The notes beneath the pieces were generated by a model that was not told the DNA's origin, ran no database searches, and saw only the letters and a list, made by a program, of their open reading frames with translations. Positions 17,230-26,460 of a stretch of DNA of 64,000 nucleotides are shown here, in pieces. Position 1 is the first letter of the stretch; every line of letters starts with the position of its first letter. Source of the DNA: JAKOUL01 sp035378845 (lineage in GTDB: Bacteria; Dictyoglomota; Dictyoglomia; Dictyoglomales; Dictyoglomaceae); contig DAOSUP010000002.1 of NCBI GenBank assembly GCA_035378845.1, forward strand, positions 1 to 64,000. Reading direction: 5' to 3'. A program made the position numbers and the translations under genes.

Positions 17230-18087
17230 TTATGGGGATAATGTAAAAATAGGCTGAAGCCCTTTCGCAGACTCTCTAAGATAATTTAGCTCTTCTTCAG
17301 TTATTGGTTTAAAATTATCACCAACTTCTAAAGCCCACGGGAAAAACTTATATTCTCCAGGTGGTATAGCTGCGGTAACTCCTTGAGATAGAGTAAATCT
17401 TAATGCTAATTGTGCAAGTTCTTTGTCATCTATAGGTTCGTACCAACATTTTTCATAAATTTTTTCTTTTCCCTCTGGTATAATAGTCTTTGCCATAGCC
17501 TTTAATGCAAGAATGGTAATATTTTTCTCCTTTGCTTTTTTCACTACTTGAGGTCCAAAATTACCATTGAAATAATTAACCCAATTTATAGGGAAAAGGA
17601 CAGAGTCAAATTCAAAAACATCTAAGAGCTTCATAGCAACTTCTACTGAATGGGCAGAAAATCCAATATATCTTATTATTCCTTCCTTTTTAGCTTTTAA
17701 AAATGCTTCTAAGGCTCCATTAGGACCTATTACTTTTTCAAAATCTTCTTCTGTAGTCATACTATGTAACTGATATAGATCAAAATGATCGGTTTCAAGT
17801 CTTTTCAGAGAAGCCTGAAGATCATTCCACGCCTTTTCCTTAGTTCTTTCTGTAGTTTTACACGCTAAAAATATCTTATCTCTTTTTCCTCTCAATGCAG
17901 GTCCTAATTTCTCTTCTGCATTTCCATAAGAAGGGGCAACATCAAAATAATTTATTCCTCTATCAACAGCTTCTAAGACACGATTATTGGCTATTTTTTG
18001 ATCTTCATTCATAACTAAAATTCCACCAAAGCCAATAATGGAAAGAAGTTCTTGATTCCTTCCGTATGGTCTCTTTAACATATGCAT
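17230..18087 (-). CDS. Aldo/keto reductase
   Basis: This 285-residue TIM-barrel oxidoreductase, NAD(P)H-dependent, has the catalytic tetrad regions GINYFDVAPSYGNAE (Asp/Tyr at ~49-55), the Lys in FLACKTTERT (~77) and the His in DLYQLHS (~108). The substrate is not predictable from sequence. ATG 18087 has a strong AGGAGGAA site; MHM offers a second ATG two codons in. Unlike many family members of anaerobes it carries no C-terminal ferredoxin domain. Confidence 0.93.
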   Translation of the reverse strand: MHMLKRPYGRNQELLSIIGFGGILVMNEDQKIANNRVLEAVDRGINYFDVAPSYGNAEEKLGPALRGKRDKIFLACKTTERTKEKAWNDLQASLKRLETDHFDLYQLHSMTTEEDFEKVIGPNGALEAFLKAKKEGIIRYIGFSAHSVEVAMKLLDVFEFDSVLFPINWVNYFNGNFGPQVVKKAKEKNITILALKAMAKTIIPEGKEKIYEKCWYEPIDDKELAQLALRFTLSQGVTAAIPPGEYKFFPWALEVGDNFKPITEEELNYLRESAKGLQPIFTLSP

Positions 18088-18156
18088 TCCTCCTATCTTA
18101 TTTTTTAATTTATTCTATTCTTAAAAAATTATATTTAGCAAGTGCTTTATTTTTCC

Positions 18157-18186
18157 TTTACAAAAAAATACTCTTTCACATATAAT
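18157..18186 (+). promoter_or_regulatory. Distal promoter upstream of the MATE gene
   Basis: TTTACA (18157-18162), an 18-bp spacer and TATAAT (18181-18186) form a strong consensus promoter pointing at the MATE exporter. A start near 18193 would give a ~127-nt leader containing the 11-bp hairpin at 18206-18241. Confidence 0.6.
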
Positions 18187-18205
18187 ATATACACCCCCTC
18201 CTTAG

Positions 18206-18241
18206 GAGAGGCTGGAACCTCAAAAACTCTTCCAGCCTCTC
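18206..18241 (+). other. Strong 11-bp hairpin in the MATE leader
   Basis: GAGAGGCTGGA (18206-18216) and TCCAGCCTCTC (18231-18241) are perfectly complementary with a 14-nt A/C-rich loop. It is far more G+C-rich than its surroundings. There is no T-run on the plus strand, and the flanking genes are divergent, so an ordinary terminator is unlikely. It could be a leader-RNA regulatory structure, a small RNA or a protein-binding site. Confidence 0.55.
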
Positions 18242-18255
18242 GCCCAAATATAAGA

Positions 18256-18283
18256 TTGACATTAGAAGATAAAGATTTAAGAT
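18256..18283 (+). promoter_or_regulatory. Proximal promoter upstream of the MATE gene
   Basis: TTGACA (18256-18261), a 16-bp spacer and TAAGAT (18278-18283) lie 36 bp before the ATG at 18320, giving tandem promoters with the hairpin between them. Confidence 0.5.
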
Positions 18284-18319
18284 AAAATTTAGAGAAATAA
18301 TTTTTGGAGAAATAACTTA

Positions 18320-19720
18320 ATGAAAACAGTAGAAATTGAAGAGGAAGAACGAAAAACCATAGGAAAAAATGTTCTTAAACTTGCTGTTCCAGTACTTCTT
18401 GAAAACCTTTTTCAGCTTCTTTTCAGTTTCGTAGATATGATATTTGTTGGATTTTTAGGAAGCACCGCATTAGCTGCCGTAGGATTAGGACTACAAGTTA
18501 TAAATGTTATTCTTGCTATTGTTGGTGGACTTACTACTGGTACAATGGTCATGATAGCCTATAGTATAGGAGCAAAAAAATATAAAGAAGCGGAAAAATA
18601 TTTAACAAATTCACTCTCTTTGGGACTATTCCTTTCTGTTTTCATGCTTATTTTTGGAATATTAGGTGCCGATAAACTTCTATATTTATTAGGAGCAAGA
18701 GATGAACTTTTATCATACACATCAGTTTATCTAAAATATATACTAATACCAGGATTTCTTATAATTTTTATGTCTGTAATCTCTGCTGCTCTGCGTGGTG
18801 CAGGTGATACAAGAACTCCCTTATATATCACTATGACTTCAAACACTTTAAATATTTTTCTTGATTATGTTTTAGTATTTGGAAAATTCGGGTTTCCTAA
18901 AATGGGAGTTGCTGGAGCTGCTTTAGCAACAAGTCTTTCACGTTTAGTAGGTGTTATTCTTCTATTTATAATTATATACAGAAGAAATTCAGTTTTTAAA
19001 TTTCAGGATTTTGGCTATTCTATACTCACTCTTGAGAGGGATAAATCATCAAAGATATTAAATATAGGTTTTCCTATCTTAGTTGAAAACTTACTTTTTA
19101 ATATTGGAGTCCTTATATATGCTTCAATAGTGCTAAGTCTTGGAACAGAAGTCTATGCAGCCCATCGTATAGTCTTAAATGCAGAGTCCTTATCCTTTCA
19201 GCCAGGATTTGCCTTTGGAGTTGCTGCTACAGCCCTTGTAGGGCAATATAAGGGAGCAGGAGAAAATGAAAAATCACTTATAGCCTCTTTAGAATGTTGG
19301 AGAAGAGCACTTATTCTTATGAGCACCGTTGGACTGCTTTTGTTTCTTTTCCCTGAACCCCTCATAAAGATGTTTACAAGGGAACAAAATGTAATTAAGT
19401 TAGCTGTTCCTGCTTTAAGAATTATTGCTATAGCACAACCACTTCTTGCTACATCTAATGTCATCTCTGGCTCCTTGAGAGGGTCTGGATTTACAAAGAT
19501 TCCTATGGTCTTTAGTGCAATTGGAATGTGGATTATAAGAATCCCTTTAACCTATATACTTTGTATAAAAATAGGAATTGGACTTGCTGGAGCTTGGATC
19601 GCTATGGCGGTGGATATATCTTTTAAAGCCATAGCTAATTACTATACCTTCATAGTCCGAAAATATTTTCTAAAAGAAAGTATAAAACCATCTAAGAATG
19701 ATGAAACTCTCTATAATTGA
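18320..19720 (+). CDS. MATE-family multidrug/cation antiporter
   Basis: This 466-residue protein has about 12 hydrophobic segments in two homologous halves. Typical MATE sequences are PVLLENLFQLLFSFVDMIFVG at the start (residues ~20-40), ALRGAGDTRTPLY (~155-167) and the second-half GSLRGSGFTKIP. Such proteins export drugs or metabolites with Na+ or H+ influx. The last 23 bp overlap the start of lipB, so the two are probably translated together despite unrelated functions. ATG 18320 follows TTGGAGAAA. Confidence 0.94.
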   Translation: MKTVEIEEEERKTIGKNVLKLAVPVLLENLFQLLFSFVDMIFVGFLGSTALAAVGLGLQVINVILAIVGGLTTGTMVMIAYSIGAKKYKEAEKYLTNSLSLGLFLSVFMLIFGILGADKLLYLLGARDELLSYTSVYLKYILIPGFLIIFMSVISAALRGAGDTRTPLYITMTSNTLNIFLDYVLVFGKFGFPKMGVAGAALATSLSRLVGVILLFIIIYRRNSVFKFQDFGYSILTLERDKSSKILNIGFPILVENLLFNIGVLIYASIVLSLGTEVYAAHRIVLNAESLSFQPGFAFGVAATALVGQYKGAGENEKSLIASLECWRRALILMSTVGLLLFLFPEPLIKMFTREQNVIKLAVPALRIIAIAQPLLATSNVISGSLRGSGFTKIPMVFSAIGMWIIRIPLTYILCIKIGIGLAGAWIAMAVDISFKAIANYYTFIVRKYFLKESIKPSKNDETLYN

Positions 19721-20393
19721 CCTTCCTAAAGTAAGATATAACGATGCTTGGAATTTACAGAAAAAGCTTCACTCTCTTAAAGTAGAGGATAAAATTTCTG
19801 ATACTCTTATTCTCTTAGAACATTATCCAGTTATAACCTTAGGTAAATTTGGAAAGGGAAGTAATATTTTAAAGACTAAAGAAGAACTAAGTTTCTTAGG
19901 TATTGAATGTTATCAGGTAGAGAGGGGTGGAGATGTTACATATCATGGTCCAGGACAATTAGTAGGATATTTAATTTTCAAAATTGATGGAGTAAAAAAT
20001 TTTGTATTAAAAATAGAGAACACGTTAATTAAATTATTGGAAAACTATGGAATAAGAGCCTCTATAGACCCTAAAAATCCTGGGGTATGGATAGAAAATA
20101 GGAAAATTGCAGCAATAGGAATTACTATTAAAAGAAGCGTTTCTTTTCATGGCTTTGCTCTAAATATAAATAATAACCTAACTCCGTTCTCTTATATAGT
20201 TCCTTGCGGACTAAAAGATAAAAAGGTTACTTCTATGAAAGAAGAGACCCACCTTCCTCTTTCTATAGAGGATATTAAAGAAAAGATAAGCAAACTTTTT
20301 ACCACCGAATTTGGGTTTCAGGAATATAAAATCTTCAAGTTTTCTTCTTATATGGAGGACTCCATCCTTGCATCGCTCTTGGAGGACCTATAA
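19698..20393 (+). CDS. lipB: Octanoyltransferase (lipoate biosynthesis)
   Basis: LipB moves octanoyl from acyl carrier protein to lipoyl domains. The 231-residue protein has ERGGDVTYHGPGQLVGY (~75-91), the catalytic Lys region RKIAAIGI (K136) and Cys170 in VPCGLKDKKVTSM. Two adjacent ATGs (19698, 19701) are possible starts. It overlaps the MATE gene by 23 bp and, convergently, the 117-residue membrane-protein gene by 59 bp. No lipA is in the window. Confidence 0.95.
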   Translation: MMKLSIIDLPKVRYNDAWNLQKKLHSLKVEDKISDTLILLEHYPVITLGKFGKGSNILKTKEELSFLGIECYQVERGGDVTYHGPGQLVGYLIFKIDGVKNFVLKIENTLIKLLENYGIRASIDPKNPGVWIENRKIAAIGITIKRSVSFHGFALNINNNLTPFSYIVPCGLKDKKVTSMKEETHLPLSIEDIKEKISKLFTTEFGFQEYKIFKFSSYMEDSILASLLEDL

Positions 20394-20688
20394 TCTCAAG
20401 AAGAGCCATAATCTCTAGCATATTCTTCTTCAGGCTTTCTTCTATAAAAGATTCCCCTTCCTCAGTTTTAGGCTTTGCTTCTTTTTTTATTTCTGAAAGA
20501 GGTTTTAATCTAGGTTTAACCTCTGGATAGTCCTCAGAAACAATCTCTTCTGGAATTTTTTCTTCTTGATATTCAACCTTCTTAATAGTTACAGACTTTG
20601 ACTTTGTTTTTTGAGCTTCTTTTACTGCATTTAATATGGCACTTAAAACCAAAAAAATAATATATAGGTAAAGGATCCATTCAAGCAT
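20335..20688 (-). CDS. Single-pass membrane protein with C-terminal GPPRA motif
   Basis: This 117-residue protein has one N-terminal transmembrane segment (residues ~3-22). A long charged, Lys/Glu-rich linker (25-90) follows, then a short C-terminal block LLEIIGPPRAMQG. I recall the ILGPPRA ending from small proteins of Thermotogae and Clostridia, but have no function for it. Its start overlaps the floA stop as TAATG, so it is coupled to floA and may be an accessory of the flotillin/NfeD module. The last 59 bp overlap lipB on the other strand. Confidence 0.75.
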   Translation of the reverse strand: MLEWILYLYIIFLVLSAILNAVKEAQKTKSKSVTIKKVEYQEEKIPEEIVSEDYPEVKPRLKPLSEIKKEAKPKTEEGESFIEESLKKNMLEIMALLEIIGPPRAMQGWSPPYKKKT

Positions 20689-21674
20689 TACTCTTTACCC
20701 TCTTCCTTAGGTTGACTAAGTTTAGAAATAGCTTCTCTCATAGCAGTGTCTGCCATAATATTCTTAAGAGTATAGTAGTCTAAAACTCCTATTTTCCCTG
20801 TTTTTAGAGCCTCTGCTATTGCTAAAGGTACTTCTCGTTCTGCTGCTATAACATTTGCCCTCATCTCCTGGGTTAAAGCTTTCATCTCTTGCTCACGAGC
20901 AATAGCAAGAGCTCTTCTACTTTCTGCCTGTGCCTGGGCAATTCTCATGTCTGCTTCTGCTTGATCCATCTTTAATCTTGCTCCCACATTGTTTCCTACA
21001 TCTATATCTGCAATATCTATTGATACAATTTCAAAAGCTGTTCCTGCATCAAGTCCTTTAGCAAGTACTGTTTTAGATATACTATCTGGATTTTCTAAAA
21101 CTTCTTTATAACTGTCAGAAGACCCGATAGTAGTAACAATTCCTTCTCCTACTCTTGCTATAATTGTGGATTCTCCTGCTCCTCCCACAAGTCTTTCTAT
21201 ATTTGCTCTTACTGTTACTCGTGCTTTAGCCTTTAATTCTATTCCATCCTTAGCTACAGCTGCAATCACAGGAGTCTCAATCACCTTTGGATTCACACTC
21301 ATCTGGACTGCTTCTAATACATCTCTTCCTGCAAGATCTATGGCTGCAGCTTTTTCAAAAGTTAAAGGTATCCCAGCTCTCTGAGAAGCAATAAGAGCGT
21401 TTACTACCTTATCTACATTTCCTCCTGCTAAATAATGGGCTTCCAACTTATCCAACGTAACCTCCACAAGTCCTGCTTTATGTGCTTTAATAAGAGAGCT
21501 AATAATTACACCTGATGGCACTCTTCTGAGTCTCATCCCAATAAGATCTGTTATCCTGATAGCCACCCCTGCTGCAAGAGCAGAAATCCAAAGTCCTAAC
21601 GGGACAAAACTGAAAAAGACAACAACTAAAACTATTACTAAGATTAAAATTAAAAAACCATATGCAAAACTCAT
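20688..21674 (-). CDS. floA: Flotillin-like protein FloA
   Basis: This 328-residue membrane-associated scaffold of bacterial lipid microdomains has an N-terminal hydrophobic hairpin (residues ~5-28). It is followed by LIGMRLRRVPSGVI, the SPFH/PHB region with NVDKVVNALIASQRAGI and AVQMSVNPKVI, and an Ala/Glu-rich helical tail with RIAQAQAESRRALAIAREQEMKA. The length is typical of the YqfA/FloA family (~330). It overlaps the NfeD gene by 4 bp, the classical NfeD-flotillin pairing. Confidence 0.95.
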   Translation of the reverse strand: MSFAYGFLILILVIVLVVVFFSFVPLGLWISALAAGVAIRITDLIGMRLRRVPSGVIISSLIKAHKAGLVEVTLDKLEAHYLAGGNVDKVVNALIASQRAGIPLTFEKAAAIDLAGRDVLEAVQMSVNPKVIETPVIAAVAKDGIELKAKARVTVRANIERLVGGAGESTIIARVGEGIVTTIGSSDSYKEVLENPDSISKTVLAKGLDAGTAFEIVSIDIADIDVGNNVGARLKMDQAEADMRIAQAQAESRRALAIAREQEMKALTQEMRANVIAAEREVPLAIAEALKTGKIGVLDYYTLKNIMADTAMREAISKLSQPKEEGKE

Positions 21675-22945
21675 TTTTCACTCCTCCTTACAAAAATTTT
21701 ATTCCCCTCTACTTTAAAAACAACAACTTCCACATTAGGTTCTATAAATTCTGATTCAGCATAAACCTCTAATTTTTCCCCATCAATCTCCACAAAACCT
21801 GTAGGTCTTAACATTGTTAATGTAATCCCCTTCTTATCAAGAAGATCTGTCCTCTCCTTTACAGCAGTATAACCCAAGTCTTTCTTTTGATCCTTAGGAA
21901 TATTTAACGTTCTCCATACTCTACTTCTTGGAAGATAGAAAATAAGAAATATTATTAAAGAAGCTACAACAAAAATACCCGTTAGTATAGCTTGTAACAT
22001 CCCCCCTTTTTGGACAATAGTCCAATATACACTTAAAAATATAGAAATACTCCCTGCAATACCTGGAATTCCAAAACCAGGTGTATGCATCTCAATGAAA
22101 AGAAGAAGAAGACCAATCAAAAATAAGATTACAGGTTCAAGTCCTGCAAGTCCTGCAAGATAATGACCTCCAAAGAAAAGACCAAGACCAGTTAATGCTA
22201 AAATTTCGGGTATTCCAAGACCTGGAGTAAATATAGCTACATAAAGACCAAGCATTCCAACAGTCAAGATTATACTTGATACTGTAGGATCAGTGATAAA
22301 CCTAACAAAATTTTCTGACCAAGTAGGATACAGCTCTATTATTTTTTCATTTTCAAGCTTAAAGTATTTTAGTAAAGACTCTCTATCAGGTAATATTTCA
22401 TCAGCAATTTTCCATTTCTTTGCTTCTTCTGCGTAAAGAGTTAAAATCTTACCTTTCTCTTTTAAACCAGGAATTACAACACTTGCATCTACCATTCCTC
22501 CTGCTATCTTAGGATCTCTCCCTCTCTTTTTTGCAGTACTTTCAAATTCTGCTCTCAATGCAGAAATTTCTTTTTCTTCTGCAGGTCTTGGCTCTGCAGC
22601 TCCAATACTTCCTGAAGGAGAGATGATAATTTTCTCGCAAGATAAGGCGATTAATGCACCTGCAGACCAAGCTCTATCTTTTATAAAAGCAATTGTAAGA
22701 GAAGGTGCTTCTAAGATTACATCTCTTATTTTTGTTGCAGCATCAACTCTTCCTCCAAAGGTATCTATCTCAAAGATAAAAGCTTTTGCACCCGAGTGTT
22801 CTCTTATACTTCTTTCTACAAAAGCTGAAAGCCCCAGTTCAATAGTACCTTTTATAGGAATTACACATACTCCTACATTTTGTTGAGAAAAAGAGGTAGA
22901 GATGATAAATAACATTAAAATCAAAACCAAAAGTTTTTTCTTCAA
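21671..22945 (-). CDS. NfeD-family membrane serine protease
   Basis: The protein has a signal peptide, then a ClpP-like periplasmic protease domain with FEIDTFGGRVDAA and the nucleophile in DRAWSAGALIALSCEK (Ser94 by this start). Four to five transmembrane segments follow (about 235-340), then a C-terminal NfeD OB-fold (RPTGFVEIDGEKLEVYAE). I prefer the TTG at 22943-22945, because AAAGGAGGA lies 8 nt upstream. An in-frame ATG at 22972 would add nine residues, lacks a site and would overlap the preceding gene. NfeD proteins partner with flotillins such as the next gene. Confidence 0.93.
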   Translation of the reverse strand: MKKKLLVLILMLFIISTSFSQQNVGVCVIPIKGTIELGLSAFVERSIREHSGAKAFIFEIDTFGGRVDAATKIRDVILEAPSLTIAFIKDRAWSAGALIALSCEKIIISPSGSIGAAEPRPAEEKEISALRAEFESTAKKRGRDPKIAGGMVDASVVIPGLKEKGKILTLYAEEAKKWKIADEILPDRESLLKYFKLENEKIIELYPTWSENFVRFITDPTVSSIILTVGMLGLYVAIFTPGLGIPEILALTGLGLFFGGHYLAGLAGLEPVILFLIGLLLLFIEMHTPGFGIPGIAGSISIFLSVYWTIVQKGGMLQAILTGIFVVASLIIFLIFYLPRSRVWRTLNIPKDQKKDLGYTAVKERTDLLDKKGITLTMLRPTGFVEIDGEKLEVYAESEFIEPNVEVVVFKVEGNKIFVRRSEK

Positions 22946-22949
22946 AAAA

Positions 22950-23402
22950 TTATCCTCCTTTCTCCTTAGCATAATAGATACTAATATAAGGGATCAAAAA
23001 GGAAATAGGAAGCAAAGAACAAGAGATTTCTAATGGAATAAAGAACCTATCAAGTCCTGAAATAAGTATCAAAGCAATATTTCCCAAAAAGCTTATAATA
23101 TACGCCTCTTTAAACCTTCTACAAATCACTTCTTTTATAACAGGGAGATAAGTAAGGAAAAGAAAGTCTACATTAAGAATTTTAAAATAAAATAAAGATA
23201 GAATCAGAATTAAATCAAACAAAGAAATTATAAAACTTTCTTTAATTTCCCCTTTTATAATTAAAAAATAAATAGTTCCACTATATATGATGGTAAAAAC
23301 AAAAAAGAAAATACTTATACCCTTAAAAGGCTCATTAGATAAGGCATAAGCAAAAAGCAAAAGAAAGGTAAGAAACCTCAATCTTGCTATTACATCATCC
23401 AT
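22950..23402 (-). CDS. Integral membrane protein of unknown function
   Basis: This 150-residue, very hydrophobic protein has about five membrane segments separated by short charged loops, with no recognisable motif. Its stop lies 4 nt before the preferred NfeD start, with the NfeD ribosome site inside its last codons, so it is translationally coupled to NfeD-floA. Start ATG 23402 has AAGGAGGAA. It resembles the membrane region of some sensor proteins in composition only. Confidence 0.7.
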   Translation of the reverse strand: MDDVIARLRFLTFLLLFAYALSNEPFKGISIFFFVFTIIYSGTIYFLIIKGEIKESFIISLFDLILILSLFYFKILNVDFLFLTYLPVIKEVICRRFKEAYIISFLGNIALILISGLDRFFIPLEISCSLLPISFLIPYISIYYAKEKGG

Positions 23403-23430
23403 TAAAATTCCTCCTTAGATAATTATTATA

Positions 23431-24729
23431 TCATCTTTCCTCTTCTGTTGCTATGTTTGCCTCTTCCAAAGTTTCAGGTAGATATAGTTCATCTCTATCA
23501 TCGTCATACTCAAAGAGTTCGGCATATCTACCCCAGTCTATTAACACATCCAGCTGTCTTTCTGCCTCTTTTGGCGTAAAGTGTTGCTTCAAAAGATCCA
23601 AAAAGAATGGACGAGGTACTTTATGATTTGATTTTGATTGTAATACTTTCACAATCTGTTTTAAGAAAGGTACTTTTTCTATAGATAACTCTTTAAATAT
23701 CTCTTTTCTTTCCAAAACATCGGCATCTGCAAACTTACTCCCTGCTTCAGTAAGTATTAAGTCTCCTTCTTTTACCTCAGCAAACCCTAATATTTCACAA
23801 GCCTCTACAATTGGAAGCAAATCTTCCACATCCATCAAAAGTTCCTCTCCTAATTTATAAATATCCACTTTACCATCAAGATCATCAACCAATTCCACTA
23901 AACCTGTGATAGATCCTACGCTTGCCTGAGGTATATTAAAGTGTCTCCTATCTTTCCAAGAAATTTTCTCTAAAGGTTTACCCGTAAGAACCCCATATAT
24001 ATCATCTACTATTTCTACAAACTCATACGATTTCTTATCTCTCCAATGAGGTAGATCTATCGTTATCTCTTTTATTACCCTTCCTGGATCCTTACTTAAG
24101 AGAATAATTCTATCAGCCATATAAACTGCTTCTTCTATACTATGAGTTACAAGGATTATTGCCTTTGTAGGAATGCGCTTTTCAATCCAAAGATCAATAA
24201 GATCATTTCTTAAGTTCTCTGCTGTAAGTACATCAAGAGCAGAGAAAGGCTCGTCCAAAAGAAGTATATCTGGATCCATCACTAAAGCCCTTGCAAAACC
24301 AACTCTCTGCCTCATTCCTCCTGAAAGTTCTTTAGGATACGCATTTTCAAATCCATCAAGCCCAATAAGATCAATAGCTTCTAACACCTTCTTCTTTCTT
24401 TCCTCTGGAGAAAGACCAAGATTTTTTAGCCCTAACTCTACATTCTCAAAAACGGTAAGCCAAGGGAAAAGAGCAAAATTCTGAAAAACCATAGCCACAC
24501 CAGGGTTGATACCTTTTAACTCTTCTCCTTTGAAATAAACTTTTCCTTGTTTAGGCTTTATAAGTCCCGCAATTGCTCTAAGAATCGTTGACTTTCCTGA
24601 TCCTGATGGTCCTAATAAAGCAAGAAAATCATTCTCATTTACTGTAAAAGTAATATTATCAAGAACTGTAATTTCTCCTTCGGGAAATTTAAAGCTTACA
24701 CTTACGTTTTCTAATCTTAAAAGCTCCAT
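23431..24729 (-). CDS. ABC transporter ATPase, NitT/TauT type with C-terminal AAA-associated domain
   Basis: This 432-residue protein has an ABC domain (1-~260) with Walker A GPSGSGKST (~39-47), signature LSGGMRQRVGFARAL (~135-149) and Walker B ILLLDEPFSALD. A ~150-residue C-terminal domain of the type annotated as AAA_assoc_C/nitrate-sulfonate transporter associated follows (PFFLDLLKQHF...VLIDWGRYAE). It energises the permease encoded 18 bp upstream. The substrate class (anion, sulfonate or pyrimidine) is not determined, because no binding protein is adjacent. Confidence 0.93.
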   Translation of the reverse strand: MELLRLENVSVSFKFPEGEITVLDNITFTVNENDFLALLGPSGSGKSTILRAIAGLIKPKQGKVYFKGEELKGINPGVAMVFQNFALFPWLTVFENVELGLKNLGLSPEERKKKVLEAIDLIGLDGFENAYPKELSGGMRQRVGFARALVMDPDILLLDEPFSALDVLTAENLRNDLIDLWIEKRIPTKAIILVTHSIEEAVYMADRIILLSKDPGRVIKEITIDLPHWRDKKSYEFVEIVDDIYGVLTGKPLEKISWKDRRHFNIPQASVGSITGLVELVDDLDGKVDIYKLGEELLMDVEDLLPIVEACEILGFAEVKEGDLILTEAGSKFADADVLERKEIFKELSIEKVPFLKQIVKVLQSKSNHKVPRPFFLDLLKQHFTPKEAERQLDVLIDWGRYAELFEYDDDRDELYLPETLEEANIATEEER

Positions 24730-24747
24730 AGCTTTCCTCCTCTAAAT

Positions 24748-26460
24748 TTAAGATAATAACTCTTCTGACATTTTAAATAGTCGTTTCCAGAAAAGCCTGT
24801 TTATTGCTACAACCATTAATGCCATAGTTAAAGTACTCGCTGCAAGAAATGCATTATTTCCTGTAGCAGATGACTCTGTTATTAGTGCTCCAAGACCTTT
24901 TATCTTAAAGACTTCATTATGAAATGAAATATATTCTGAAACTATACTCGCATTAAATGCACCTCCCATTGCAGTTATACCACCAGTAACAAGATATGGG
25001 AGTATAGAAGGTAAAATAACTATTTTCCATTTATCTCTTACACTTAGTTTACATAAATCTGAAACCTCAATAAGATCCTTAGGAATAGACATTCCACCAG
25101 CCATAATATTAAATAACAAGTACCACTGAGTACCAAAAAGCATCAAAAGAATACTTGCTATATTCAATCCACCTGAAAGATCTACAAGATACATAACGAT
25201 AATAGGAAATATCGCAGTTGCAGGTACAGAAGCTACTACCTGCACAATTGGTTGAAAGATTTTAGAAAGATTTGGATTCATTCCTATTTTTACTCCTACA
25301 GGTAATGTCCATAAAAGGGCAATACCAACTGCTATACTGACTCTTAGTAAGGTCATTAAAGCAGAAGTTAAAATCTCTCCCCATCCAGAGAGAGGTATCT
25401 TCACAATTAACCCTAAAAGCCCTATGAATCCTCTTAATACTAATATAAGAATTAAAGCCAAAATAAAGCCATTGAATATTTTACTCAAAGAAGATGTTCT
25501 ATATGTTTTTTTATTAGTCTTTTGACTTCTCTCTACAAAAAATTTATCCAATCTTTCTCTTATAGGATCAGTAACATACTCTCTTATTATTCTTAAAATT
25601 CTTGATCTACGATACCATAAAAGAACCCTTGATTCATAAGTCTCCTCTCCTTGAACTAATTCCACTTTAAACTTTTGACTCCACGCCAAAAGAGGTCTCC
25701 ATACCAATTGATCTAAAAGAATAATCATTGTTATTAAAGTTAAAAGTCCATAGAAAATTTTTGGCATATCTCCTTTCATAGAAGCAAAGGATAGATAAGA
25801 GCCAATACCAGGAAGAACAAACTGCTGATTAGTAAGGGTAAACATTTCACATGCCATTAGGAAAAACCAACCACCTGCCCAAGACATCATACTATTCCAT
25901 ATTAAACCTATTGCAGAATATGGAAGTTCCAAATGCCAAAATCTCTGCCAAGAATTTACTCTTAGCATATTTGCTGCCTCTCTTAGATCTTTTGGGATTG
26001 ATATAAGAGATTGGTAGAAACTAAATACCATATTCCATACCTGCCCTGTAAATATAAGAATAATAGCAGTAATTTCTAACCCAAGTTTTGAACCAGGGAA
26101 AAGGGATATCACTGCCATAAAGACAGGAGGTAAGAAGGAAAGGACAGGGATAGATTGTAATATATCCAAAAGTGGGATAAGAATCCTTTCAAGATTTTTT
26201 TTGTAAGCTGCAGCATATCCATAAATAATAGTAAAAATAAATGAAAGTATATACGAAAGAATCATTCTAATCAAGGAAAATAGCGCATAAAGAGGAAGCC
26301 TAGTAGGAGTTAAATCAAGCCCTACAGGTTGGGTTGGTTCCGAGTAAATTATGTTTAAAGATGAGATACCGTATATAATACTCCCAAGAAATAGGAGTAT
26401 TATTATATCTCCTATAGAAAATTTCCGATATTTTATAGGAGACCAGATTACCCTGGACAT
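24748..26460 (-). CDS. ABC transporter permease with two fused BPD_transp_1 domains
   Basis: This ~570-residue membrane protein contains two complete SsuC/TauC-like permease domains, about residues 20-270 and 335-565. Each has an EAA-type loop: PKDLREAANMLRVNSWQRFWHLELP and PKDLIEVSDLCKLSVRDKWKIVILP. One polypeptide therefore supplies both membrane halves. I choose ATG 26460, which has GGAAGGAGG 9 nt upstream, over an in-frame TTG at 26541 without a site. A long leader with its own promoter precedes it. The associated ATPase follows; no binding protein is seen. Confidence 0.9.
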   Translation of the reverse strand: MSRVIWSPIKYRKFSIGDIIILLFLGSIIYGISSLNIIYSEPTQPVGLDLTPTRLPLYALFSLIRMILSYILSFIFTIIYGYAAAYKKNLERILIPLLDILQSIPVLSFLPPVFMAVISLFPGSKLGLEITAIILIFTGQVWNMVFSFYQSLISIPKDLREAANMLRVNSWQRFWHLELPYSAIGLIWNSMMSWAGGWFFLMACEMFTLTNQQFVLPGIGSYLSFASMKGDMPKIFYGLLTLITMIILLDQLVWRPLLAWSQKFKVELVQGEETYESRVLLWYRRSRILRIIREYVTDPIRERLDKFFVERSQKTNKKTYRTSSLSKIFNGFILALILILVLRGFIGLLGLIVKIPLSGWGEILTSALMTLLRVSIAVGIALLWTLPVGVKIGMNPNLSKIFQPIVQVVASVPATAIFPIIVMYLVDLSGGLNIASILLMLFGTQWYLLFNIMAGGMSIPKDLIEVSDLCKLSVRDKWKIVILPSILPYLVTGGITAMGGAFNASIVSEYISFHNEVFKIKGLGALITESSATGNNAFLAASTLTMALMVVAINRLFWKRLFKMSEELLS

